From NCBI GenBank assembly GCA_016182605.1, contig JACPGE010000001.1, positions 1 through 64,000 on the forward strand: a stretch of 64,000 bases of DNA. The letters are read 5' to 3'. This DNA comes from Candidatus Hydrogenedentota bacterium (GTDB lineage: Bacteria > Hydrogenedentota > Hydrogenedentia > Hydrogenedentales > JAEUWI01). Positions 10,601 to 17,692 of the stretch are shown one piece after another. Under the pieces are notes generated by a model, which saw only the letters and a list, made by a program, of their open reading frames with translations, did not search any database and was not told the DNA's origin. Position numbers and translations under genes: made by a program. Every line of letters starts with the position of its first letter. The stretch's first letter is position 1.

Positions 10601-11908
10601 CAGCATGGCCGCTTCGATCTTCTTGCGCTCTTCCTGGGCCTGGGCGATGGCGGCCTCGCGGTTTTGCAGGGTGCCTTCGAGGGCCTGCATTTGCGCCCGC
10701 GCTTCTTCGAGGTCCTGGTTCTTGGCGAGCTCGTTTTTGCGGAGTTGTTCGAGTTCGGCGTGCAGCGCCTTTTCCGAAGTGGAGGCGCTCTCGGCATCGC
10801 TTTGGAGCGAGGCGATCTGGGATTTCAGGCCGGCGATCGCTTCTTCCGAAAGCTGCCGCGCTGCTTCCGCTTCGCGGATGGCGGCCTCGCGATCCTTCAG
10901 GGTATCCCGCAGGCCTTCCAGTTCCTGGCGGGCGGAATCGAGGGCGTTGGCTTTGGCTTGTTCGTTTTTGCGGAGTTGTTCCAGTTCCGTCTCGAGCGAT
11001 TTTTGCGCGGTGGACTTGGATTCCGCATCGACCTTGATCTGGGAAAGCTCTTGTTCGAGCTGGGCCATGGCCGTTTCGCGCGCGGCGTTTTGGGCTTCGG
11101 CCTCCTTGATCTTGGTTTCGCGCTGGGAGAGTTCCTGTTGCAGGGAGCCCATGGCGGCGCGCGCCTGCTCCAGGGCCTTTTCCTTGTCCGACGCCATGTC
11201 TTTGAGGCGGCCCAGTTCGCTGCTGAGCGCCATTTCGGAAGACGCCGCGGATTCGGCCTGCACATGCAGGGCGTTGACTTCCTGCTCCAACTTGGCGACC
11301 TGGCGTTCCTTGGCGTCACTCTCTTCGACAACCTTGAGAATCTGTTCTTCCCGTTCTTCGAGGGTGTTCTTGAGTTGTTGCAGTTGCGCCTGCGCGCCTT
11401 CGAGCGCGGCGGCTTTTTCGGCCTCTTGCTGGCGGAGCCGTTCCAGTTCCGTGCGGAGCGCGGTTTCCGAATCCGTCGCCTGGCCGGTCTGGGCGCGCAA
11501 TCCTTCGAGTTCGGCCTGCATGGCATCGAGGCTTTTCTGGAGCGCGGCCTTGTCGAGGTTTTCCGCGGTGCGCATGTCGAGGGTGGCCTTGAGGGTGGCC
11601 ACGTGCTGCGATTGGGCCTCGACACTCTTGCGCACCTGTTTCTGGTGGATGGGGTCGAAGTAGTCGTCCAACTCCGAGGCGATCGATTTGGATTCTTCGA
11701 TCCGTTGCAGCAGCAGTTCACAGACGAGCATGGCTTCATCGGCGCGGCCCATGGCGGCGAGATTCTGTGCGCGCAGGAAGAGGAGGAGGGGACTGCCGGG
11801 GAGATGTTTCTCGATTTCCTGAAGGTTTTCGAGGGAGGCAGCGTGCTGTTTTTCTTTGTATTGGGCGCCGGCTTCGCGGTACCGTTCATCTACCTGCTGT
11901 GGGTGCAT
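7619..11908 (-). CDS. Giant membrane-anchored coiled-coil protein with a C-terminal leucine-rich-repeat-like domain
   Basis: 1429 residues from the ATG at 11908, which has AGGAG nine bases upstream; a TTG ten codons earlier is less likely. Residues 1-85 form a TPR-like helical region. Residues 141-987 are eleven consecutive units of exactly 77 residues (eleven heptads each), followed by a partial twelfth to about residue 1047. Each unit contains a version of ASEAALARELEQLRQNE. A single membrane segment (VALAVLVLALVPALYYAW) follows basic residues at about 1057-1074, so the coiled coil should be cytoplasmic. After it comes a roughly 350-residue domain outside the membrane, whose last 145 residues have leucine-rich-repeat spacing (LTGLRSVRIFQTSVTNAGL, LHKLQEIELFSVPISDAVF, MKTLRKLNILGTRIDSAGL). 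No known family was recognised; a scaffold or spacer role is a guess. Confidence 0.85.
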   Translation of the reverse strand: MHPQQVDERYREAGAQYKEKQHAASLENLQEIEKHLPGSPLLLFLRAQNLAAMGRADEAMLVCELLLQRIEESKSIASELDDYFDPIHQKQVRKSVEAQSQHVATLKATLDMRTAENLDKAALQKSLDAMQAELEGLRAQTGQATDSETALRTELERLRQQEAEKAAALEGAQAQLQQLKNTLEEREEQILKVVEESDAKERQVAKLEQEVNALHVQAESAASSEMALSSELGRLKDMASDKEKALEQARAAMGSLQQELSQRETKIKEAEAQNAARETAMAQLEQELSQIKVDAESKSTAQKSLETELEQLRKNEQAKANALDSARQELEGLRDTLKDREAAIREAEAARQLSEEAIAGLKSQIASLQSDAESASTSEKALHAELEQLRKNELAKNQDLEEARAQMQALEGTLQNREAAIAQAQEERKKIEAAMLSMRAELDTLHSQAEQATASEASLSQELEQLRTNERSKSQALEEARTQMLALQDTLKEREGAIAQAEAARQKSEADMQNLRGELNKLHTDAEKASASEAALARELEQLRQNEQDKARSLQATRDEMERMRKHLEEGQARLADAEARSSMSEEAAKTLQDELQALGSKVSEFQQSESMLATELDQLRMNESSKSSELSSTRSELEILRSQVSESQQAIQSAEQSNAEREAALKQLQSELASVRAEADQKSSSEAELARELELLRKNESAKSEALEQARNELESVRKQLEDSQSAVAEAEESSSAHEQQMRSMQSELGSLREQAEQASSSEAALAQELELLRQNEAQKSDALDQARNELDALRKQLDESSNAIHHAEASSSEHEAAMAELQRELASLRGESEEKSSVEAALSQEVELLRKNEADKSDALAAAQKELEELRRAMEEGRSAMEQQNQSGEASQELILKMQEELVNLHAKAQEAVGSEDKLSAELENLRKNEADKSAALANARKELEALRQTLESRENETSKALAAKEENEKVIEKLRVELNDIQSRQDNASTSHLELAEEIERLRLEELAKAESLNMARSELSNLKEELDHRNDALARSQYLLQKEKSGRGVSKSTVALAVLVLALVPALYYAWNRAGKQIAIEEVAPTTNVIQLAFPPDYSMGALYARGSNAIANEDWQPYATPQAQGIVECTSSLALRLDVAADRAGDLSPLQKIDPAPIQELHLPEWTNPEAATAAIAALRNLEALYIDDTLSDGDMLALKERFPNLFIEAQQAPEITALIEIDPPKARTLALPAGNFGRVFTRNWTPTAEGAWTETGQASGAVAIPEGKEAKIEVDFDAGADLTPLDALQPDDLQAIGLTGDKMNDAAMQHLRHLTGLRSVRIFQTSVTNAGLQHLKPLHKLQEIELFSVPISDAVFEEIIASRKILRILNIHQADISNKVLPALAQMKTLRKLNILGTRIDSAGLVTLAFELPDCEITPKPAN
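8948..11488 (-). repeat. Eleven tandem 231-bp coding repeats
   Basis: The region encodes residues 141-987 of the coiled-coil protein as eleven adjacent units of 231 bases with no insertion or deletion between them. Units 3-11 share ELExLRKNE near the start and a final helix of the type MxxLQxELxxLxxxAE. The units differ at many positions, so this is an old amplification held at fixed length, not a recent slippage. Confidence 0.85.
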
Positions 11909-11931
11909 GGTCCCTCGCTCCTGGATAACTT

Positions 11932-11959
11932 TTGACAAAAGCCGTCAGTAGTGTACCAT
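11932..11959 (+). promoter_or_regulatory. Putative promoter of the GspE-N/HDOD gene
   Basis: TTGACA at 11932-11937 and TACCAT at 11954-11959 are separated by 16 bases. It lies between the divergent coiled-coil gene and the gene at 12074. Confidence 0.45.
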
Positions 11960-12073
11960 AGCCTATGTGAGAGAAAAACAGGCCCGTACCCAAGTTAACG
12001 GCATTATTGCGCGGCGGCCGCTTGCGCCAAACTGCGAAAATCAGGGTCCGGCTTGGGAAAAGGAGGCGATGCC

Positions 12074-13507
12074 GTGCCCGACGAATCTTTTCTGGTCTTG
12101 AGTTGCACGTGCGGTCAACGCATGAAAATCCCCGCGGATGCGATGGGGAAGACCTTTAAGTGTGTCCGGTGTGCCCAGCATGTGACGGCATCGGATCGCA
12201 CGGTGGAGGGCCGCAAGCCCGAGGCGCGCGCGGAGACCCCGCAAACGCTGCCGACCGAGCCCATTGGCGAGCAGCTTATCAATGCGGGCCTCATCAACGA
12301 TGAGCAATTGCATGAGGCCCTTTCGCTGCAGCGCACGGAGGGGGGGAAGACTCTTGAGAACCTCATTAAGCTGGGCTATTTGGACAAGGATCGGTTGCAT
12401 GCCTACCTTTCGCGGCTACCGGGGATGGCCGGTATCGAGTTGTCCCGTTTCAATATCGATTCGGTGCTGCTGGAACTGATTCCCCGGGAACTGGCGCAGC
12501 AAAACCTGGTACTGCCCATCGACCGGCTGGGCAAGCTGCTCACGGTGGCCATGGCCTGCCCGTTGGACAAGGCCACGATTGGGGAAGTAGAGCGCCTGAC
12601 CGGACTGCGGGTAAAGCCGATGCTTTGCCGGCTGGACGATCTGAATGCCGCGGTGAAGAAGTATTACGGCGGAGAGCGCGACGGGGAGAAGGTGGAGCTT
12701 ACCGCGTCGCACTTTGGGCTTTCCATGGCTCCGAAGCGGGCCGCGGAAGACGTTCGCGAAATCATTCCGGGTTTGGCGTCGCTGCCGGTGAGTCCCGTTG
12801 TGGCGGGGCAACTCCAGTCGGAATTGAACGGCAAGTCCCCCTCATCGGTGATCCTGCTCTCGCTGCTGCGGCAGGATCCGGTTCTTGCGGCGATGTTGCT
12901 CCGAACTGCCAATAGCGTGACGTATGGCATGTCGGGCAAGGTGGACAATATTGCCGTGGCCTTGACGCTGGTGGGGCAGGACGGTCTGCGCCAGCTCTTG
13001 GAGTATTGGAAATGTGCGCCGGACGATAAGGACGGGCCGGTGGCAAAGTGGCGCAACCGGGCGCATCTGCGCTCCCAGATAGCGGAGGAAGTGGCGCGGG
13101 TGGCGGGGTCGGTGGGTCCGGCTGCGGCGGGGACGGCGGGCCTGTTGGCGGATCTGGGCCGGTTTGTGCTTGCGCATGTGGCTCCGGAACGGTATGGGGA
13201 GGTGGATGCGGGGCTTCGGGGCGAGGCCCTGATCGAGGCGGAGCGGGGGGTGCTTACGATGAGTCACAACGAGGCGGGGGCGAATCTGGCTGCTTCGTGG
13301 CAATATCCCCCGAGCGTTTACGAGGTGATGAAGTGTTATCCCAAGCCGGGAGAGGCGGAGACTTCGGGGGATCTGGCGGCGGTGGTTCAGGCGGCGGATT
13401 TTCTCGCGGGAACGAAGGGCGCGCCTGAAGCGGCAACGATGGAACTGCTGGCCAAGCTGGGGGTGGACGAAAGCAAGCTGGGGCTGATCTTGCAGGCCGT
13501 TTCCTGA
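12074..13507 (+). CDS. Zinc-ribbon/GspE N-terminal/HDOD domain protein
   Basis: 477 residues from a GTG with a perfect AGGAGG seven bases upstream; a TTG at 12053 is a weaker choice. Residues 8-35 hold CTCGQRM...CVRC, a zinc-ribbon-like pair. Residues about 60-200 match the GspE/PilB N-terminal (MshEN) domain: IGEQLINAGLINDEQLHEAL, LENLIKLGYLDKDRL, and the second lobe ending in AAVKKYYG. In type IV pilus and type II secretion ATPases this domain contacts PilM/GspL and in some proteins binds cyclic di-GMP; the Arg of the first nucleotide motif appears replaced here. Residues about 225-470 form an HDOD domain (IIPGLASLPVSPVVAGQL, DPVLAAMLLRTANSV), which is non-catalytic and common in signalling. 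With pilMNOPQ 1.6 kb downstream, a role in pilus regulation is a reasonable inference. Confidence 0.85.
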   Translation: MPDESFLVLSCTCGQRMKIPADAMGKTFKCVRCAQHVTASDRTVEGRKPEARAETPQTLPTEPIGEQLINAGLINDEQLHEALSLQRTEGGKTLENLIKLGYLDKDRLHAYLSRLPGMAGIELSRFNIDSVLLELIPRELAQQNLVLPIDRLGKLLTVAMACPLDKATIGEVERLTGLRVKPMLCRLDDLNAAVKKYYGGERDGEKVELTASHFGLSMAPKRAAEDVREIIPGLASLPVSPVVAGQLQSELNGKSPSSVILLSLLRQDPVLAAMLLRTANSVTYGMSGKVDNIAVALTLVGQDGLRQLLEYWKCAPDDKDGPVAKWRNRAHLRSQIAEEVARVAGSVGPAAAGTAGLLADLGRFVLAHVAPERYGEVDAGLRGEALIEAERGVLTMSHNEAGANLAASWQYPPSVYEVMKCYPKPGEAETSGDLAAVVQAADFLAGTKGAPEAATMELLAKLGVDESKLGLILQAVS

Positions 13508-13516
13508 AGTGCCGGT

Positions 13517-14287
13517 CTACTCGTTCTTGAAATACTGCGCCATGAGGGGGGGGCATCCCGCGCACCCGTGCTCTTTGTGTGGCGCGGAACTGGGCACGGC
13601 ATGGGGCAAGTGGGGGTCGCGCAGGAGGGCGTTCATGGAGCCGGTGAATACGTTTCCCAGCTTGAAGTCGCCGAAGCCTTCCACCAGCGCACAGGTGTAC
13701 ATTTCCCCTTGGGGATTGACGAAGGCCATTTTGCCCGGCTTGGTGCATTCGCCATCGGGTTCGCTCATTTCCGGCTTGACGATGATGGCTTCTATGCCCG
13801 ATTCCCGGAGGGGCCGCACGCTGTCCCAGGCGGATTCATTGACCAGCAGGCGGGTTTTGGCGGGATCAAGCTGTTGAATGCCGGCAATTTCCTCCTGGGT
13901 CAGGGTGGGGGCATGGGTGTGGAGGCCAACGAGCATGCCGTGGGTGTCTTGGCCCCAGGCGCAAATCGTCCAGATATCCGGGCAGGTGGAGAGGTTGCTC
14001 AATGCGCTCACGACGAGCCAGCGCGCTCCCAGGGAGGCCACTTCGTCGACCACGTTGAGCCAGTCTTCGACGCTGAGCTGTGCCGCCGTTGCGCCCGAAT
14101 CCGGCTGCCCGATACCCGTTTTGGAGACGTAGAGCCAGAGATACTCGATGGATTCCCGGTTTTCGCAGGCTCCAACCTTGGCACACCGCGCCACCCCGGT
14201 ATGGATTCGCTTCAGCAGCGCAAACGGGTCGGGCTGCATCTGGGCTTCCGGGATTGCCGGATCGGAAACGTCTTCGCCGATGGACAC
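13517..14287 (-). CDS. Radical-SAM-like protein lacking the SAM-cluster cysteines, with SPASM/Twitch-like C-terminus
   Basis: 256 residues from a GTG at 14287 with GGAG nine bases upstream. The fold reads like a radical SAM barrel: WLYVSKTGIG where WLYVTxxCNLxC is expected, then SVEDWLNVVDEVASLGARWL, LVVSALSNLSTCPD in place of the GGEP strand, and GLHTHAPTLTQEEI for the HTNG strand. The CxxxCxxC triad is absent. The C-terminus keeps a SPASM/Twitch pattern: C181-x12-G-x4-C199 (GEMYTC), LGNVFTGSMNALLRDP, then C242/C245. It may bind one auxiliary iron-sulfur cluster or a peptide without radical chemistry. It converges on the HDOD gene with a 9-bp gap. Confidence 0.6.
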   Translation of the reverse strand: MSIGEDVSDPAIPEAQMQPDPFALLKRIHTGVARCAKVGACENRESIEYLWLYVSKTGIGQPDSGATAAQLSVEDWLNVVDEVASLGARWLVVSALSNLSTCPDIWTICAWGQDTHGMLVGLHTHAPTLTQEEIAGIQQLDPAKTRLLVNESAWDSVRPLRESGIEAIIVKPEMSEPDGECTKPGKMAFVNPQGEMYTCALVEGFGDFKLGNVFTGSMNALLRDPHLPHAVPSSAPHKEHGCAGCPPLMAQYFKNE

Positions 14288-14732
14288 GCTCTAAATCTCC
14301 ATTCCGTTCAGGCCGGATTGTAGGAAGAGACACCCTACGCAAGCAAGCTAGGCGCGCCCCGCTCCCGGGGGCAAGCCATAGAGTGAACAACACGGAGCTG
14401 CAAAACATTTCATGGTCATCAAGGGGCGGAGATCCCGTGCGTCCAGGCTGGGGTGCATGCTATACTACAGCCGGTTTTCCGGGGGGGGGGCAAATATGCC
14501 GCCACCCCACAGAGTACGACTGAGTTTTCCCTGCTGTGTTCGACAGAGGTCCAGAAACGCCGCTCCTTTCACATTGACCCGGGTATCCGATATTTGAGTA
14601 GCCTACGCCACGCCGTCTTGCGCGGATCGCGGATGACTATCGTGAGGATGCCCACCCTATTGAGGGAAAGGATCAATGCGTTCATGAACCTCACCGGCAT
14701 GAGCGGGGAATTTTTGGGCTTTGAGTAATTTC

Positions 14733-14761
14733 TTGACAAGCAGACGAGGAATGCGTAAACT
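14733..14761 (+). promoter_or_regulatory. Strong sigma-70-type promoter P1 of the pil operon
   Basis: Consensus TTGACA at 14733-14738, 17-base spacer, TAAACT at 14756-14761. The predicted start is near 14768, about 315 bases before pilM. Confidence 0.6.
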
Positions 14762-14938
14762 AAAAGCAGGTTCGCGGTTTTTTCCAAGCCTAGTCAACAG
14801 TATACTTGAACAGTCTTCGTGGCGGGTTTAGCGCTGCCCTGCGCCGCGATCCGGCGCTGAACGGGGCTAACCCCTTGCGGCTACAGGTCATGTCTGACGG
14901 TGCCCGCATGCGCTCCGTATTGCTGTGCAGATAAAGTG

Positions 14939-14967
14939 TTGACAGAAAGTTTGATTTTTGATAGCCT
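14939..14967 (+). promoter_or_regulatory. Putative second promoter P2 of the pil operon
   Basis: Consensus TTGACA at 14939-14944, 17-base spacer, weak TAGCCT at 14962-14967. Confidence 0.35.
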
Positions 14968-15026
14968 GAGCACTATCGGGAGAGTATCCTTTTACATGGA
15001 GATGCGGGAGCTTGGGGTTGGGTAGT

Positions 15027-15042
15027 ATACAAGGCCTTGTAT
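15027..15042. promoter_or_regulatory. 16-bp perfect palindrome before pilM
   Basis: ATACAAGGCCTTGTAT is self-complementary along its whole length and ends 42 bases before the pilM start codon, downstream of both predicted promoters. It looks like a dimeric repressor operator, or a hairpin acting on translation. Confidence 0.45.
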
Positions 15043-15084
15043 GCCAGATAAACTCTGCACACCATATCAGGGAGGTGAAGCCTC

Positions 15085-16401
15085 TTGCTATTCACCAAGC
15101 CTAAAAGAGCCATTGGTTTAGATATCGGTACCCATTCCGTCAAGGCGGTTCAAATGTCCCGCTCTGGTGGCCGCCTTTGTGTGGATCAGGTGGGTTACGC
15201 GGTGGTAAACCGAGAGCAAGTCAACGCCGATCCCGTTTCTGCCCATGCGGTTGCGGTGCAGGAGGCGCTGGCCTCCATGGCGCCGGCACAAAGCTATCTT
15301 GTGGCAGCCTTGCCGGGCCAAACGGTGGTCATTCGCTATCCGCGTCTGAAAGAGACCGACCGTGAGAATCTTGCGGCTGCGGTTCAGCGCGAGGCGGGCC
15401 AGAACATTCCGTACGACTTGGATGAAGTCGAGTTGGACTGGACCCTTCTGGACGAGGTTGAAGAGGGCAGCCAGCGTCAGTTGAAGGTACTGCTTGTTGC
15501 GGCGCGCCACGAGGTGATTGATTCGCGCGTGCAGATCATGGAGGCGGCCAGCCTTCAATTCTCTGTGCTGGGTGTGGATTCGCTTGCCCTGGCCGACGCG
15601 GCGGAAGGCTGCGATCTGTTTCGCACGGGGGAGACGGTGGCCCTGGTGAATATTGGGCTTACTTCGGCCAGCATTCATTTTGTGAAAGACGGGGTGTCGA
15701 CGTTTATTCGCGATGTAAACTGGGGTGGGCGCGAGCTGATCCAGGCGATCGCGAAGGAGTACCGGTGCGAATACAAGGAGGCGGAGAAGAAGCTGGAGAC
15801 CCTTGCCCATGAGGAGCCGGAGGCAAAGCGCCAGCCCACGCCATCCGAGTTGCCTCCGCTGGAAATGGATCCGGATTTTATGTCGGAATCCCTCTCGGAT
15901 GCCGGGGGGGACACGGTATCGGATGTGGGTTTTGGCGGTTTGAGCACGCCGGATTCCCTTTCCGATCCTTTTGGCGAAGCGCCCCGGACGGGCGGTTTGC
16001 TCGATCCCCTGGACGAAGAGCTTGGCGAGCCGATGCTGGCGAGCCCGCTTGGCGGTTCCTCGGTGGAATTGGGCGGATCGGACGAGAAGCCCCTGAAAGA
16101 AGTCATCAGTGCGCCGCTTTCGCGCATGGTATCGGAAGTGCGGCGCTCCTTCGATTATTATGAGCACCAGCTCTATGAGCGGCCCGTGGATCGCTTGATA
16201 CTCAGTGGCGGTGTGGCCCATCTGCCGATCATCGGGAAGACGCTGCTCGACGAATTGGGCGTGGAAACGGTCGAGGTCGCGGACCCCACTTCGGGCCCGA
16301 TAGTGATGGGCGACGATCGCTCCATTGCGCCCATGAAAGCGACCCCGGCACAGTACATGGTGGCCTTGGGCTTGGCCGCGAGGGGAATGGCAGACCTATG
16401 A
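15085..16401 (+). CDS. pilM: Type IV pilus assembly ATPase-fold protein PilM
   Basis: Cytoplasmic actin-like protein that binds the PilN N-terminus and links the pilus motor to the inner-membrane alignment complex. The N-terminus AIGLDIGTHSVKAVQ is the phosphate-1 motif of the actin fold; RYPRLKETDRENLAAAVQREAGQNIPYDLDE is typical PilM. VALVNIGLTSASIHFVKDG and LILSGGVAHLPIIGKTL are the later nucleotide-site motifs. The TTG start has GGAGGTGA six bases upstream. At 438 residues it exceeds the usual 350 or so because residues about 245-340 are an acidic, Ser/Gly/Pro-rich insertion, probably disordered. First gene of an operon with overlapping junctions. Confidence 0.93.
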   Translation: MLFTKPKRAIGLDIGTHSVKAVQMSRSGGRLCVDQVGYAVVNREQVNADPVSAHAVAVQEALASMAPAQSYLVAALPGQTVVIRYPRLKETDRENLAAAVQREAGQNIPYDLDEVELDWTLLDEVEEGSQRQLKVLLVAARHEVIDSRVQIMEAASLQFSVLGVDSLALADAAEGCDLFRTGETVALVNIGLTSASIHFVKDGVSTFIRDVNWGGRELIQAIAKEYRCEYKEAEKKLETLAHEEPEAKRQPTPSELPPLEMDPDFMSESLSDAGGDTVSDVGFGGLSTPDSLSDPFGEAPRTGGLLDPLDEELGEPMLASPLGGSSVELGGSDEKPLKEVISAPLSRMVSEVRRSFDYYEHQLYERPVDRLILSGGVAHLPIIGKTLLDELGVETVEVADPTSGPIVMGDDRSIAPMKATPAQYMVALGLAARGMADL

Positions 16402-17072
16402 TTACCGTCAATCTGCTCCCGCGACACCTGCGGCCGATCAAGCGAACGCCGCTGCCGCATTTGCTGAGTTTGCTTGCGCTGGTGCTGGTGCTAGCCGGGC
16501 TTGCGCTGGTGCTCATTGCCGTGGAAGCGCGGCAGAGCGGGCTTCAGTCGGAAATCAACGAGACGCAGGCGAAGTACGACAAGTTTGCGGACATTGTGAA
16601 CGAATCGAACACGCTGACGGTGAAGAAGGAGCAGTTGCAGACGAAGATCGAGACGATACAGGAGATCTTGATAGATCGCATCATCTGGTCCGAGCAGCTC
16701 TACAACCTTTCGCGCCTGACGCCGGAGAACATGTGGTACAAGCGGATACGCACGACCTATCAATCCTTTCAGGAGGAAGAGGTGCTGCTGGATCCGAAGA
16801 CCGGCAAGCCGGAGATCGACAAACGGACGAAGCAGCAGAAGACGGTGAAGAAGACGGTGAAGCGCCCGATATTCGAGGTGTCGGGCTACGTGGTGAATGA
16901 CAAAGAAGGTTCCAATCAGGTCTATCCGCTGACGCGGAACACGACGACGGATCCCGAGTTCAACCGGTATTTCAAGCTCTACCGGCCGTTCACCGAGCCC
17001 ACGGAGTTCAATGGCTACTCGGTTCAGAGTTTCACTCTCGAATACTCGATCAAGCCGGGAGGAGAGAGCTGA
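16398..17072 (+). CDS. pilN: Type IV pilus inner-membrane protein PilN
   Basis: 224 residues beginning MITVNLLP, the conserved PilM-binding peptide, then one membrane helix (about 21-43) and a periplasmic coiled coil and ferredoxin-like domain. It dimerises with PilO. It contains a charged insertion (about 130-155: DPKTGKPEIDKRTKQQKTVK) not usual in short PilN. It overlaps pilM by 4 bases (ATGA), which implies translational coupling. Confidence 0.9.
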   Translation: MITVNLLPRHLRPIKRTPLPHLLSLLALVLVLAGLALVLIAVEARQSGLQSEINETQAKYDKFADIVNESNTLTVKKEQLQTKIETIQEILIDRIIWSEQLYNLSRLTPENMWYKRIRTTYQSFQEEEVLLDPKTGKPEIDKRTKQQKTVKKTVKRPIFEVSGYVVNDKEGSNQVYPLTRNTTTDPEFNRYFKLYRPFTEPTEFNGYSVQSFTLEYSIKPGGES

Positions 17073-17692
17073 TGATGGAGTTTTTCAAGGGCACTGTCAC
17101 TCCCAAAGACTGGGCTTTCGTGGCCGTCGTGCTGACCATTGCGGGCATCGCGGCGGCGGCCTTCTATTTTGTGTATTACAAGCCCCAGCAGGTGATGACG
17201 GCGCAGAAGCTTGCCGAGTTGAAGACGATTACCGACAGTTTGAAAGAGGCCGAGACCAAGGCGCGGAACATTGAAAAGCTCCGTGAAGAGTCCCGCCAGA
17301 TGGACACGCTTGTAGAACTTTTTGAGAAGCGGCTGCCCAGCGAGCGGGAAATTCCCCAGTTGCTGGCCCAGTTCGAATCGAAGGCGGAATCGCTCAAGCT
17401 GCGCTATTTCCTCGATCAGCTTCCCAATGTGACCGATGCGCGGAAAGAGACGATTCCGTACCGCGTGCGGGTTACCGGCGACTTTCACGCCATCACGACC
17501 TTCATCAACCAGCTCGAGCGCGATGAACGCTACCTGCGCGTGTCCGACATCGACATCGGCGAGCAGGAAGGCGAAGTATCGGAGGCCAGTTTCACCCTGA
17601 GCACTTTCCGCTTCATTCAGGCCGAAGAGGCCGCAGCCACGGAAAAGGCGAAAGCGGCGGAAAAGGCCGAAACGGCGGAAGCTAAATCATGA
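17072..17692 (+). CDS. pilO: Type IV pilus inner-membrane protein PilO
   Basis: 206 residues: a membrane helix at about 12-32 (WAFVAVVLTIAGIAAAAFYF), a long coiled coil, then a PilO-type domain (LPSEREIPQLLAQFESKAES, YRVRVTGDFHAITTFINQLE). It pairs with PilN in the periplasm. The start overlaps the pilN stop by one base and follows GGAGGAGAG. The C-terminal tail is Ala/Glu/Lys repeats, probably disordered. Confidence 0.92.
   Translation: MMEFFKGTVTPKDWAFVAVVLTIAGIAAAAFYFVYYKPQQVMTAQKLAELKTITDSLKEAETKARNIEKLREESRQMDTLVELFEKRLPSEREIPQLLAQFESKAESLKLRYFLDQLPNVTDARKETIPYRVRVTGDFHAITTFINQLERDERYLRVSDIDIGEQEGEVSEASFTLSTFRFIQAEEAAATEKAKAAEKAETAEAKS

Larger units (their letters stand above)
14288..15084 (+). 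other. Long non-coding leader upstream of pilMNOPQ
   Basis: No gene of convincing quality is seen in these 800 bp. A TGCTATACT extended -10 lies at 14458-14466 without an obvious downstream gene, so a small RNA is possible. Two further promoters (14733-14761 and 14939-14967) point at pilM. Between them is a GC-rich hairpin GGGGCTAACCCC at about 14866. A 16-bp perfect palindrome lies at 15027-15042. The distance from the first promoter to pilM gives a leader of about 315 bases. Confidence 0.5.

Noticed and set aside
8948-11488. CRISPR or non-coding satellite at the 231-bp repeats
   Set aside because: The repeats keep reading frame and heptad register and vary at synonymous and surface positions, as expected of coding DNA.
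8774-11935. 1053-codon plus-strand frame rich in Phe, Gly and Leu
   Set aside because: Shadow of the coiled-coil gene; the repeats in it mirror the 231-bp coding repeats on the other strand.
14288-15084. tRNA or small protein gene in the pilM leader
   Set aside because: No T-loop or anticodon arm pattern was found, and the short open frames lack ribosome sites and familiar motifs.
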